From Pseudomonadota bacterium (GTDB taxonomy: Bacteria > Pseudomonadota > Alphaproteobacteria > Rhizobiales > Hyphomicrobiaceae), in the NCBI GenBank assembly GCA_023387235.1, contig JAEWIJ010000250.1, positions 1 to 19,811 of the forward strand: a DNA stretch of 19,811 nucleotides, written 5' to 3'. The notes under the pieces were generated by a model. The model ran no database searches, had not been told where the DNA came from, and was given only the letters and a program-made list of their open reading frames with translations. The position numbers and the translations under genes were made by a program. Shown here in pieces: positions 14,303 to 19,811 of this stretch; within the stretch, counting starts at the first letter, position 1; the number at the start of each line of letters is the position of its first letter.

Positions 14303-15006
14303 GCCATCTCGGCGAGGCGCCCCTCGCTGCGGACCACGACCCGCGTCGTTCGCGGCAGGTCGATGATGCCGGAGCGCCGCATCCGGCTGATGGTCCGACT
14401 CACCGTCTCGATGGTCAGCCCGAGATAGTCGCCGATATCCGTCCGCGTCATGGGCAGATCGACCACGACATCCGTGCCCGTCCGGGCCCTGTTGCGCGCG
14501 GTTAGCATGAGCAGGAAATCGGCCACCTTGGCCTCGGCCGACTTCGAGGCGAGACAGGTGAGATGGGCGCGCATGGCGTCGAGCTCGGCTGCAGCCATCC
14601 GGAGCAGCTTGCGTGCGAAATCGGGGCGCTCGTCGATCATGCGCTCGAGGCCGGCGCGCGGGATGCGACGGACGCGGGCATCGCCGACGGCTTGCGCATT
14701 GTAGCCATAGCTGGCCGGACTGCAGAGGCCGACGATATCGCCTTGAAAGCGGAAGGCGAGGATGTGCCGGCCACCGTCCGGCATGATCCGGTAGAGGCAG
14801 ACGACGCCGCTCGCGACCTCGTAGACGTGGCTCGCCGCGTCGCCCTCGAGAAAGAGGTCCTCCCGGTTCGAGAGGTGCATAAGCCCGGCCTGCTCGCCGG
14901 CACCCGAGGTCTGCTCGCGACCGGGCGAGCTCCGGACATGACCGGCCTCGAAGCCTGCGAACGGCGAGGATGCGGCAAATGCCTGATTCAGGACGATAGC
15001 AGTCAT
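14290..15006 (-). CDS. Crp/Fnr-family transcriptional regulator, FixK-like
   Basis: The 238-residue protein has a cyclic-nucleotide-binding-like beta-barrel (about 45-125: LFLEGDAASHVYEVASGVVCLYRI) and a long dimer helix. The C-terminal winged helix is MTRTDIGDYLGLTIETVSRTISRMRRSGII (186-215). The recognition helix keeps ETVSR, the Glu/Ser/Arg set that reads TTGAT-N4-ATCAA half-sites in FNR and FixK. The N-terminal cysteine cluster that makes FNR an oxygen sensor is absent, so FixK-type control by abundance or another signal is likely. GGAGGT lies 8 nt before the ATG. It is divergent from the response regulator, with an FNR/FixK-type box between them, and upstream of the lpxQ-like gene on the same strand. 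Confidence 0.92.
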   Translation of the reverse strand: MTAIVLNQAFAASSPFAGFEAGHVRSSPGREQTSGAGEQAGLMHLSNREDLFLEGDAASHVYEVASGVVCLYRIMPDGGRHILAFRFQGDIVGLCSPASYGYNAQAVGDARVRRIPRAGLERMIDERPDFARKLLRMAAAELDAMRAHLTCLASKSAEAKVADFLLMLTARNRARTGTDVVVDLPMTRTDIGDYLGLTIETVSRTISRMRRSGIIDLPRTTRVVVRSEGRLAEMAGAA

Positions 15007-15030
15007 CTTTTCGACCTCCGGTTCCAGCTT

Positions 15031-15040
15031 GGCTCGAGCC
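15031..15040. repeat. Perfect 10-bp palindrome GGCTCGAGCC
   Basis: A self-complementary 10-mer lies in the leader of the FixK-like gene, 20 nt from the candidate FNR box. It is short enough to be chance in GC-rich DNA. Confidence 0.25.
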
Positions 15041-15059
15041 TCGGCTCTGGCCTCCGACC

Positions 15060-15073
15060 TTGCCGTAGATCAA
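15060..15073. promoter_or_regulatory. Candidate FNR/FixK box in the divergent regulator promoter
   Basis: TTGCCGTAGATCAA matches TTGAT-N4-ATCAA at 8 of 10 informative positions, with a perfect right half-site. It lies 54 nt upstream of the FixK-like ATG and roughly 40-115 nt upstream of the possible response-regulator starts. It could be bound by the adjacent regulator. Confidence 0.45.
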
Positions 15074-15186
15074 ACCGCCGGCACGTCGCGTCCGTACTGG
15101 TCCCCGGTCATGAAATGTCACAATTTGTAATGGCTCCATGCTATCAAAAGCCGATCATGATCGCGGGGCCGAGCCGCACCGACCGG

Positions 15187-15936
15187 ATGCCGACCTCTTG
15201 CCAAATGCAACGGACCAGCAAGACCCATATTCTCGTCGTCGATGACGACCCCAAGATCCGCACGCTGCTTCGGCGTCTCTTCGAAGGCGAGGGCTGGGAA
15301 GTATCGGAGGCCGCCTCCAGCGAGGAGGTTCGCAGCCGCCTCGCGGCCGGCCGCATCGACCTCGTGACCCTCGATCTCGTGCTCGGCGGGGAGGACGGCC
15401 TGACGATCGCGCGCGAGCTGCGCCAGGAATCCAGGCTGCCCATCATCATGGTCTCGGGCAAGGGCGACACGATCGACCGTGTGGTCGGGCTCGAGATCGG
15501 CGCCGACGACTACATCACCAAGCCGTTCCACGTCCGCGAGGTGCTGGCGCGCGTGCGTGCGGTGCTCCGGCGCAGCGAGGAAGGCGCCGCCCAGAACCCT
15601 GCGCCGGCCGCCCGCGATGCGCTCAGTTTCGGCGGCTTCATGGTCGATCTCGGCAAGCGCGAGCTCTATGGCCCTGACGGCGCGCTCATCCCGCTGACGA
15701 CCGCCGAGTTCGCGCTGCTCGAAGCGTTCGTGCGCAACGTCAACCGCGTGCTCTCGCGCGACCGCATCATGGACCTCACCAAGGGCCACGAGTGGAACCC
15801 GCTCGACCGCACGATCGACAATCACGTCGCGCGCCTGCGCAAGAAGATCGAGCGCGATCCCGAGAATCCGCTGCTCATCAAGACCGTGCGCGGGATCGGC
15901 TACAGCTTCACCGCGGACATCACGCCGGTGAAGTAA
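15187..15936 (+). CDS. OmpR/PhoB-family response regulator (orphan in this window)
   Basis: From the ATG at 15187 this is 249 residues. The receiver domain (about 14-127) has the acidic pocket VVDDDPK (Asp19-21), the phospho-acceptor Asp63 in VTLDLVLGGEDG, the switch Ser90 in IIMVSGKGD and Lys112 in ITKPF. The winged-helix DNA-binding domain (about 150-243) has PLTTAEFALLEAFVRN and the recognition helix DRTIDNHVARLRKKIERDP, ending VRGIGYSF. It should be phosphorylated by a histidine kinase, but none is encoded nearby. The start is uncertain: in-frame ATGs at 15115, 15130, 15157, 15187 and 15205 all lack a good ribosome-binding site. Homology only requires a start at or before 15205. Confidence 0.93.
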   Translation: MPTSCQMQRTSKTHILVVDDDPKIRTLLRRLFEGEGWEVSEAASSEEVRSRLAAGRIDLVTLDLVLGGEDGLTIARELRQESRLPIIMVSGKGDTIDRVVGLEIGADDYITKPFHVREVLARVRAVLRRSEEGAAQNPAPAARDALSFGGFMVDLGKRELYGPDGALIPLTTAEFALLEAFVRNVNRVLSRDRIMDLTKGHEWNPLDRTIDNHVARLRKKIERDPENPLLIKTVRGIGYSFTADITPVK

Positions 15937-15942
15937 CGCCCT

Positions 15943-15985
15943 TACTCCTTCTCCCCGTGCTTACGGGGAGAAGGTCGGGATGAGG
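15943..15985. repeat. Dispersed-type palindrome, 12-bp perfect stem
   Basis: CCTTCTCCCCGT and ACGGGGAGAAGG (15947-15958, 15963-15974) form a perfect 12-bp stem with a GCTT loop, followed by GTCGGGATGAGGGG. This unit, including its flanks, is of the kind repeated in many rhizobial intergenic regions. It sits just after the response-regulator stop, before the convergent ABC gene, and may also act as a transcription stop or an mRNA 3'-end stabiliser. Confidence 0.7.
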
Positions 15986-16086
15986 GGCGGCGTCAAATGC
16001 TGACGTTGACGTATGCCGCCGCGGGCATAGCACCACGGCAGAGTGCCGTAGCACCCCTTCCCCGCAGCCCGCGGCACACAAAAAAC

Positions 16087-17949
16087 TCACATCGCCGCAG
16101 CCACGGCGTGCGGCATCACGAACTGCAGATTGGCAAGACGCGCATAGAGCCCGCCGCGCGCCATGAGTTCGCGGTGCGTGCCTTCCTCGACAATGCGGCC
16201 TTCATCGAGGACGACGATGCGGTCGGCCTTCTGGATGGTCGCGAGCCGATGCGCGACGACGATCGTCGTGCGCCCCTGCATGGCCGCGTCGAGCGCGCGC
16301 TGCACGGCAAGCTCGCTCTCCGCGTCGAGCGCGCTGGTCGCCTCGTCGAGCAGCAGAATGGGCGCTGAGCGCAGCAGCGCGCGGGCAATGGCAATACGCT
16401 GACGCTGGCCGCCGGAGAGCGTGATGCCGCGCTCGCCGATGCGGGTCTCGTAGCCGTCGGGCAGCGCGCGGATGAAAGCATCGGCCTGAGCGGCAATTGC
16501 CGCCTGCTCCACATCGGCCATGCTGGCGTCGGCATCGCCGAAGCGGATGTTCTCGGCGACCGTGCCTGCGAGCAGCGTGATGTCCTGCGGCACGAGCGCC
16601 ATGCGGCCGCGCAGCGCGCCGAGATCGGCATCGCGCGCGGGCACGCCGTCGATGAGCACGCGGCCCGACGTCGGATCGCGCAGGCGCTGCACGAGGGCGA
16701 GCAGCGTGCTCTTTCCCGATCCCGAGGGGCCGACGAGCGCGACGCGCTCGCCGGGCGCGATCCTGAGCGAAATATCGGCGAGCGCCGGACGCTCGCTGCG
16801 ATCCGGATAGACGAAGCCGACGCGCTCGAGCTCGACGCGGCCCTCGGCCGGTACCGGCAACGGCACGGGCCGAGGCGGCGACACGATCTCGGGGACGGTA
16901 TCGAGCACCTCGGTCAAGCGCTCGGCCGCACCCGCTGCCTGCGTGACCTCGCCCCACACCTCCGAAAGCTCTGCCAGCGCGCCGGCGGCGAAGAGCGCGT
17001 AGAGCACGAACTGGCCGAGACGTCCGCCCGTCATCTCGCCGGCGATCACCAGCGCCGCGCCGTACCAGAGAATGCCGACGACACTGCCGACAACCAGGAG
17101 GATAACCATGGCCGTCAGGCCGGCCCGCGCCTTGAGGCGGGCATCCGCCGCGCCAAAAGAGGCCTCGACGGCAGTGGCGAACCGGGCACCGAGCGCTTTC
17201 TCTGCTACGAACGCCTGCACGGTGCGGATGCCGGTCAGCGTCTCTGCCGCGAGCGAGGACGCCTCGGCGAGCGCATCCTGCGCCTTCCGCGAGCGATTGC
17301 GCACGATCCGCCCGTAGGCGACGAGCGGCAGCACGATCACCGGAATGGCTACCAGAACCAGCGCAGACAGGCGCGGGCTCGTCACGAGCATCATGCCGAG
17401 CGCGCCGACGAGCATGATCGCGTTGCGGGCCGCCTGCGAGAGCGCGGTGCCGGCAGCCGCCTTGATCTGGGTTGTATCGGCGGTGAGGCGGCTCATGAGC
17501 TCGCCCGAATGCGCCTTTTCGTGGAAGGTGGGCCCGAGCACCATGAGATGGCGGAAGACGTCGGCACGCACGTCCGCGACCACGCGCTCGCCGAGCCAGT
17601 TCACGCAGTAGAAGCGGGCCGCGCTCGCAATCGCGAGAAGCGCGCCGATGATCACCAGCACGGCGAAGTAGCGGTCGATGAAACCACCATCGCCGCCTGA
17701 AAAGCCGAAGTCGATCATGCGGCGCACGGCAAGCGGCACCGACAGCATGGCGAGGGCCGAGACGACCATGGCGATGCCGGCGAGCGCCAGCATCATCGGA
17801 TAGCGCAGGATGTAGGGCCTGAGAGCGAGGAGAGGTCTCAGCGACCGGCGCGCAGGTTTGCCCGAGTCGGCCTCATCCGGCGGCGTCACGCCTACAGGCC
17901 GCACGTCCTCTGCCGTCCTTCGCGCCACGCTTCCTCCCGTTCCCGTCAT
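16087..17949 (-). CDS. ABC exporter half-transporter, MsbA-like (permease fused to ATPase)
   Basis: The 620-residue protein has an N-terminal membrane domain (about 50-335, six hydrophobic helices) fused to an ATPase. The ATPase shows Walker A GPSGSGKST (407-415), Q-loop Gln455, signature LSGGQ (511-515), Walker B ILLLDE (531-536) and H-loop His567. All catalytic motifs are intact, so it should work as a homodimeric exporter in the inner membrane. MsbA-like proteins flip lipids, lipid A or drugs; the cargo is not determinable. The start at 17949 opens a polar 45-residue N-terminal extension. The ATG at 18105 would add 52 residues of low coding character. No accessory subunit is adjacent. The convergent response regulator is separated by a 150-nt gap. 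Confidence 0.95.
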   Translation of the reverse strand: MTGTGGSVARRTAEDVRPVGVTPPDEADSGKPARRSLRPLLALRPYILRYPMMLALAGIAMVVSALAMLSVPLAVRRMIDFGFSGGDGGFIDRYFAVLVIIGALLAIASAARFYCVNWLGERVVADVRADVFRHLMVLGPTFHEKAHSGELMSRLTADTTQIKAAAGTALSQAARNAIMLVGALGMMLVTSPRLSALVLVAIPVIVLPLVAYGRIVRNRSRKAQDALAEASSLAAETLTGIRTVQAFVAEKALGARFATAVEASFGAADARLKARAGLTAMVILLVVGSVVGILWYGAALVIAGEMTGGRLGQFVLYALFAAGALAELSEVWGEVTQAAGAAERLTEVLDTVPEIVSPPRPVPLPVPAEGRVELERVGFVYPDRSERPALADISLRIAPGERVALVGPSGSGKSTLLALVQRLRDPTSGRVLIDGVPARDADLGALRGRMALVPQDITLLAGTVAENIRFGDADASMADVEQAAIAAQADAFIRALPDGYETRIGERGITLSGGQRQRIAIARALLRSAPILLLDEATSALDAESELAVQRALDAAMQGRTTIVVAHRLATIQKADRIVVLDEGRIVEEGTHRELMARGGLYARLANLQFVMPHAVAAAM

Positions 17950-18150
17950 GCTCGTTTCCGTCGAGCAGAGACGTGATGTGCTGCCCGTCCGTTGTGCCTG
18001 AAGCACAAGAGGGCGAATGAATGTGCCGCGGTCATGTTTGCCCGACCGCGCTGCGGCAAACAAGCCACGCGCGCGCTCGTGACGCGGCGGAAGTCCTTGA
18101 GACACAAAGCGATTACTGACGCGCGGCAGCAGATCATTGAATTACAATAA

Positions 18151-18188
18151 TAAAAAAAGCCCACGACGATGATGCCATCGTCATGGGC
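18151..18188 (-). terminator. Strong intrinsic terminator of the second phasin
   Basis: On the minus strand a 13-bp stem (18176-18188 with 18159-18171, one wobble pair) closes an ATGC/GCAT loop. It is followed directly by seven T (18152-18158) and more A/T. It starts 40 nt after the phasin stop, so the phasin mRNA is expected to be monocistronic. Confidence 0.9.
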
Positions 18189-18227
18189 AATCCGTTGCGA
18201 AATGCGTACGAGCGGTGCCGTAAAGGC

Positions 18228-18557
18228 TTAGCGGCGCGCCGCGAAAGCCTTCTCGACCGGCTTGTAGGCCTCTTTCGCGAAATCCGAATAGAGGCTGCCG
18301 ATCTTCGACATCTGCTGCATGTAGTCGTCGTACGCGCGCTTGGCATAGCTCGACTGGATCTCGAGAGCCTGCTCGATGGTCTTCGCCGAAAGCAGCTTCT
18401 CGAACGTGGCCGTGCCTTCCTCGAACGAGCGCTTCGAGTAGTCGGTCATCTCGCTCGCGATCGTCTGCCAGCCCTTGTTCCACTCGCCGACGAGGCGCAT
18501 CGCCGTGTCGGTATTGGCCTGGCCCAGCTTCTGGAAGTCTTCGAATGATTTGATCAT
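18228..18557 (-). CDS. Phasin family protein (second copy)
   Basis: The 109-residue protein starts MIKSFEDFQKLGQANTDTAM and is a single run of amphipathic helices: GEWNKGWQTIASEMTDYSKRSFEEG, then FEKLLSAKTIEQALEIQSSYAKRAYDDYMQQMSKIGSLYSDFAKEAYKPVEKAF. The order 'S(K)RSFEEG..FEKLLSAKTIEQALEIQSSYAKRAYDDY' is the core signature of alphaproteobacterial phasins that coat polyhydroxyalkanoate granules. The start at 18557 has AAGGA upstream; the ATG at 18641 would fall inside the predicted promoter. It differs enough from the phasin at 1898-2275 to be a separate paralogue rather than a recent duplicate. It has its own promoter and strong terminator, suiting an abundant monocistronic product. Confidence 0.95.
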   Translation of the reverse strand: MIKSFEDFQKLGQANTDTAMRLVGEWNKGWQTIASEMTDYSKRSFEEGTATFEKLLSAKTIEQALEIQSSYAKRAYDDYMQQMSKIGSLYSDFAKEAYKPVEKAFAARR

Positions 18558-18643
18558 GGGGTCGGTCCTTCGAACCTGCGGGGTATTCCGAATGTGGCGG
18601 TCGGGACGCAGAGGCAGAGAAAATGTCTCGTGCGATGTCACGA

Positions 18644-18672
18644 GATTTAGGTGCGCTGCACAAATATGTCAA
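18644..18672 (-). promoter_or_regulatory. Sigma70-type promoter of the second phasin
   Basis: On the minus strand TTGACA (18667-18672, perfect -35) is separated by exactly 17 nt from TAAATC (18644-18649). This lies about 87 nt before the phasin ATG and is the best promoter match in the window. Confidence 0.75.
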
Positions 18673-18691
18673 CCACAATATTGCGATGCAG
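18651..18691. promoter_or_regulatory. Two TGC-N3-GCA motifs at the phasin promoter (PhaR-like)
   Basis: GTGCGCTGCAC (18651-18661) lies inside the promoter spacer, and TGCGATGCAG (18682-18691) just upstream of the -35. Both contain TGC-N3-GCA. The PHA-responsive repressor PhaR is known to bind TGC-rich, CTGC-N3/4-GCAG-like sites before phasin genes, so these are plausible operators. Confidence 0.5.
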
Positions 18692-18938
18692 CATGAATGA
18701 ACACTCATCGGTGGACTAGCCGCCGATAAAATTTCACTAAAATTTTCGCCGTTTACTTCACGGGACGCAAGGCCGGGTCGGTTAAGGTCGGCCCCGACGG
18801 TCGAGAGCGACGGCCCCATTGGTGCCCCAAAACGATGTTCTCATGAGAACTTCCAAGGGGTTGCCATCCAGGGCGGCGGTCTACCACGACCGGGGAGGCA
18901 GGATCGCGCTGAGCGGCGCGGAAGACGGGTTTGCGGCT

Positions 18939-19811
18939 ATGAACGCGGGAGCAGGCTGGCGGGCATCACTCGCCGGCGGGGTAATTTCGATCCTTTGCCT
19001 TATGGCAGCCGGTGCGACCGATGCGCGCGCCGACAGCCGGCATGCCGCTTTTGTTGTCGATGCGAACACCGGCCGCGTCCTGCATGCCGATGACGCCGAC
19101 GACGCGCGCTTCCCGGCGTCGCTCACGAAAATGATGACACTCTATCTCGTCTTCGAGCAGCTCGAGGCGGGCCGTCTCGAGGCCTCGACGCCGATCCGTA
19201 TGTCGGCCCAGGCCGCGGCTGTCCCGCCGTCGAAGCTCGATCTCGATCCGGGCGATACCATCCCGCTCAGCGCCGCGGTCCGCGCGCTGGTGACGAAATC
19301 CGCGAACGACGTCGCCGTTGCCATCGCCGAGCACATCGCCGGCAGCGAGGCCGCCTTTGCCCGCGCCATGACCGCCAAAGCGCGCCAGCTCGGCATGCGC
19401 CAGACCGTGTTCCGCAATGCTCACGGCCTGCCCGATCCCGAGCAGGTGACCACGGCGCGCGACATGGCGACGCTCTCGCTCGCCCTCTACGATCATTTCC
19501 CGCGCCACGCGCGCATCTTCGCCACGCGCCAGTTCAGCTATGCCGGCGCCCTCTACCGCAATCACAACACCATGCTCGGCTCGTACGAAGGCATGGAAGG
19601 CATCAAGACGGGCTACACGCGCGCCTCGGGCTTCAATCTCGCCGCCTCCGTGCGGCGCGATGGCCGCCACGTCGTCGCCGTCGTCATGGGCGGGCGCACG
19701 GCACAGGCGCGCAATGCCGAGATGCGCAAGCTGCTGACCCGCGCGATGGCGCGCGCGAGCACAGGCAAGTCGCGTCGTCCGATTGCCATGGCGCGCGCCG
19801 AGCCGGAACCT
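18939..19811 (+). CDS. D-alanyl-D-alanine carboxypeptidase (S11 family), 3'-truncated by the window edge
   Basis: The visible 291 residues cover the signal peptide and the transpeptidase-like catalytic domain. MNAGAGWRASLAGGVISILCLMAAGATDARA gives a typical signal with cleavage near ARA/DS. The three active-site motifs are all present: SLTK (Ser61, Lys64), SAN (121-123) and KTG (223-225). Such enzymes remove the terminal D-Ala from peptidoglycan pentapeptides in the periplasm and limit cross-linking. The C-terminal part is outside the window. The reading frame is also open from an ATG at 18843; I prefer 18939 because it places the hydrophobic signal at the N-terminus, but neither start has a strong ribosome-binding site. 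Confidence 0.95.
   Translation, partial: MNAGAGWRASLAGGVISILCLMAAGATDARADSRHAAFVVDANTGRVLHADDADDARFPASLTKMMTLYLVFEQLEAGRLEASTPIRMSAQAAAVPPSKLDLDPGDTIPLSAAVRALVTKSANDVAVAIAEHIAGSEAAFARAMTAKARQLGMRQTVFRNAHGLPDPEQVTTARDMATLSLALYDHFPRHARIFATRQFSYAGALYRNHNTMLGSYEGMEGIKTGYTRASGFNLAASVRRDGRHVVAVVMGGRTAQARNAEMRKLLTRAMARASTGKSRRPIAMARAEPEP

Larger units (their letters stand above)
18558..18938. other. Divergent intergenic region between phasin and carboxypeptidase
   Basis: This 381-nt region holds the phasin promoter and TGC motifs (18644-18691) and an AT-rich island, AAAATTT-N4-AAAATTTT at 18728-18746, that stands out against the GC-rich background. It also includes the possible upstream start of the carboxypeptidase (ATG at 18843). 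I see no further gene. Confidence 0.6.

Noticed and set aside
17946..18164. 72-codon minus-strand frame upstream of the ABC exporter
   Set aside because: It starts inside the phasin terminator region, overlaps the exporter start, has no ribosome-binding site and no recognisable features.
1..19811. Mobile element, prophage or defence island
   Set aside because: No transposase, integrase, toxin-antitoxin, restriction or phage structural gene, and no terminal repeats or tRNA junction, was found. Codon use is uniform across the window.

Overview
The window is GC-rich (about two thirds G+C by eye) with dense, short-spaced genes and strong G/C third-position bias. The gene content points to an alphaproteobacterium, most likely of the order Hyphomicrobiales (Rhizobiales): two phasins, an LpxQ-type lipid A oxidase homologue, a FixK-like Crp/Fnr regulator, an M29 aminopeptidase, and a dispersed palindrome of a kind familiar from rhizobial intergenic DNA. 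No rRNA, tRNA, insertion sequence, integrase, phage gene or CRISPR array was seen. This looks like ordinary chromosome rather than a mobile island.

Layout. 1-1019 (+) is the 3' part of an M29 metallo-aminopeptidase. It is followed on the minus strand by an uncharacterised 235-aa protein, a phasin, and an exported coiled-coil protein of unknown function (2430-3761). A 607-nt intergenic stretch (3762-4368) carries a 50-bp tandem array of hairpin-forming repeats, a second inverted repeat and a perfect TTAA-N7-TTAA (CtrA-type) motif. Next come a glutathione S-transferase (-), a SAM methyltransferase (-), an alpha/beta hydrolase (+), a small hypothetical protein (-), a YdjM-family membrane protein (+) and a TetR-family regulator (-).

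9205-13298 (-) is the most distinctive unit. It is a compact three-gene operon of a cytoplasmic-type molybdopterin oxidoreductase with an Fe-S motif, a FAD-dependent DAO-family oxidoreductase (start overlaps the upstream stop by 8 nt), and a PdxY-like pyridoxal kinase. The combination suggests an amine, amino-acid or other nitrogen-compound oxidation route that I cannot assign.

13405-15936 holds the LpxQ-like outer-membrane barrel (-), the FixK-like regulator (-) and, divergent from it, an OmpR-family response regulator (+) with no sensor kinase in view. An 8/10 FNR/FixK-type box lies between the two regulators. 16087-17949 (-) is an MsbA-like ABC exporter half-transporter. 18228-18557 (-) is a second phasin with a well-formed sigma70-type promoter, TGC-N3-GCA motifs reminiscent of PhaR operators, and a strong intrinsic terminator. 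The window ends inside a secreted D-Ala-D-Ala carboxypeptidase (+).

Possible shared themes are polyhydroxyalkanoate granule biology (two phasins), envelope modification (LpxQ-like protein, exporter, carboxypeptidase) and oxygen or redox control (FixK-like regulator beside an oxygen-dependent lipid A oxidase homologue). Functional links between them are inferred from proximity only. I found no clear new defence or mobile system. The best candidates for something undescribed are the Mo/FAD/PdxY operon, the hairpin repeat array and the exported coiled-coil protein.
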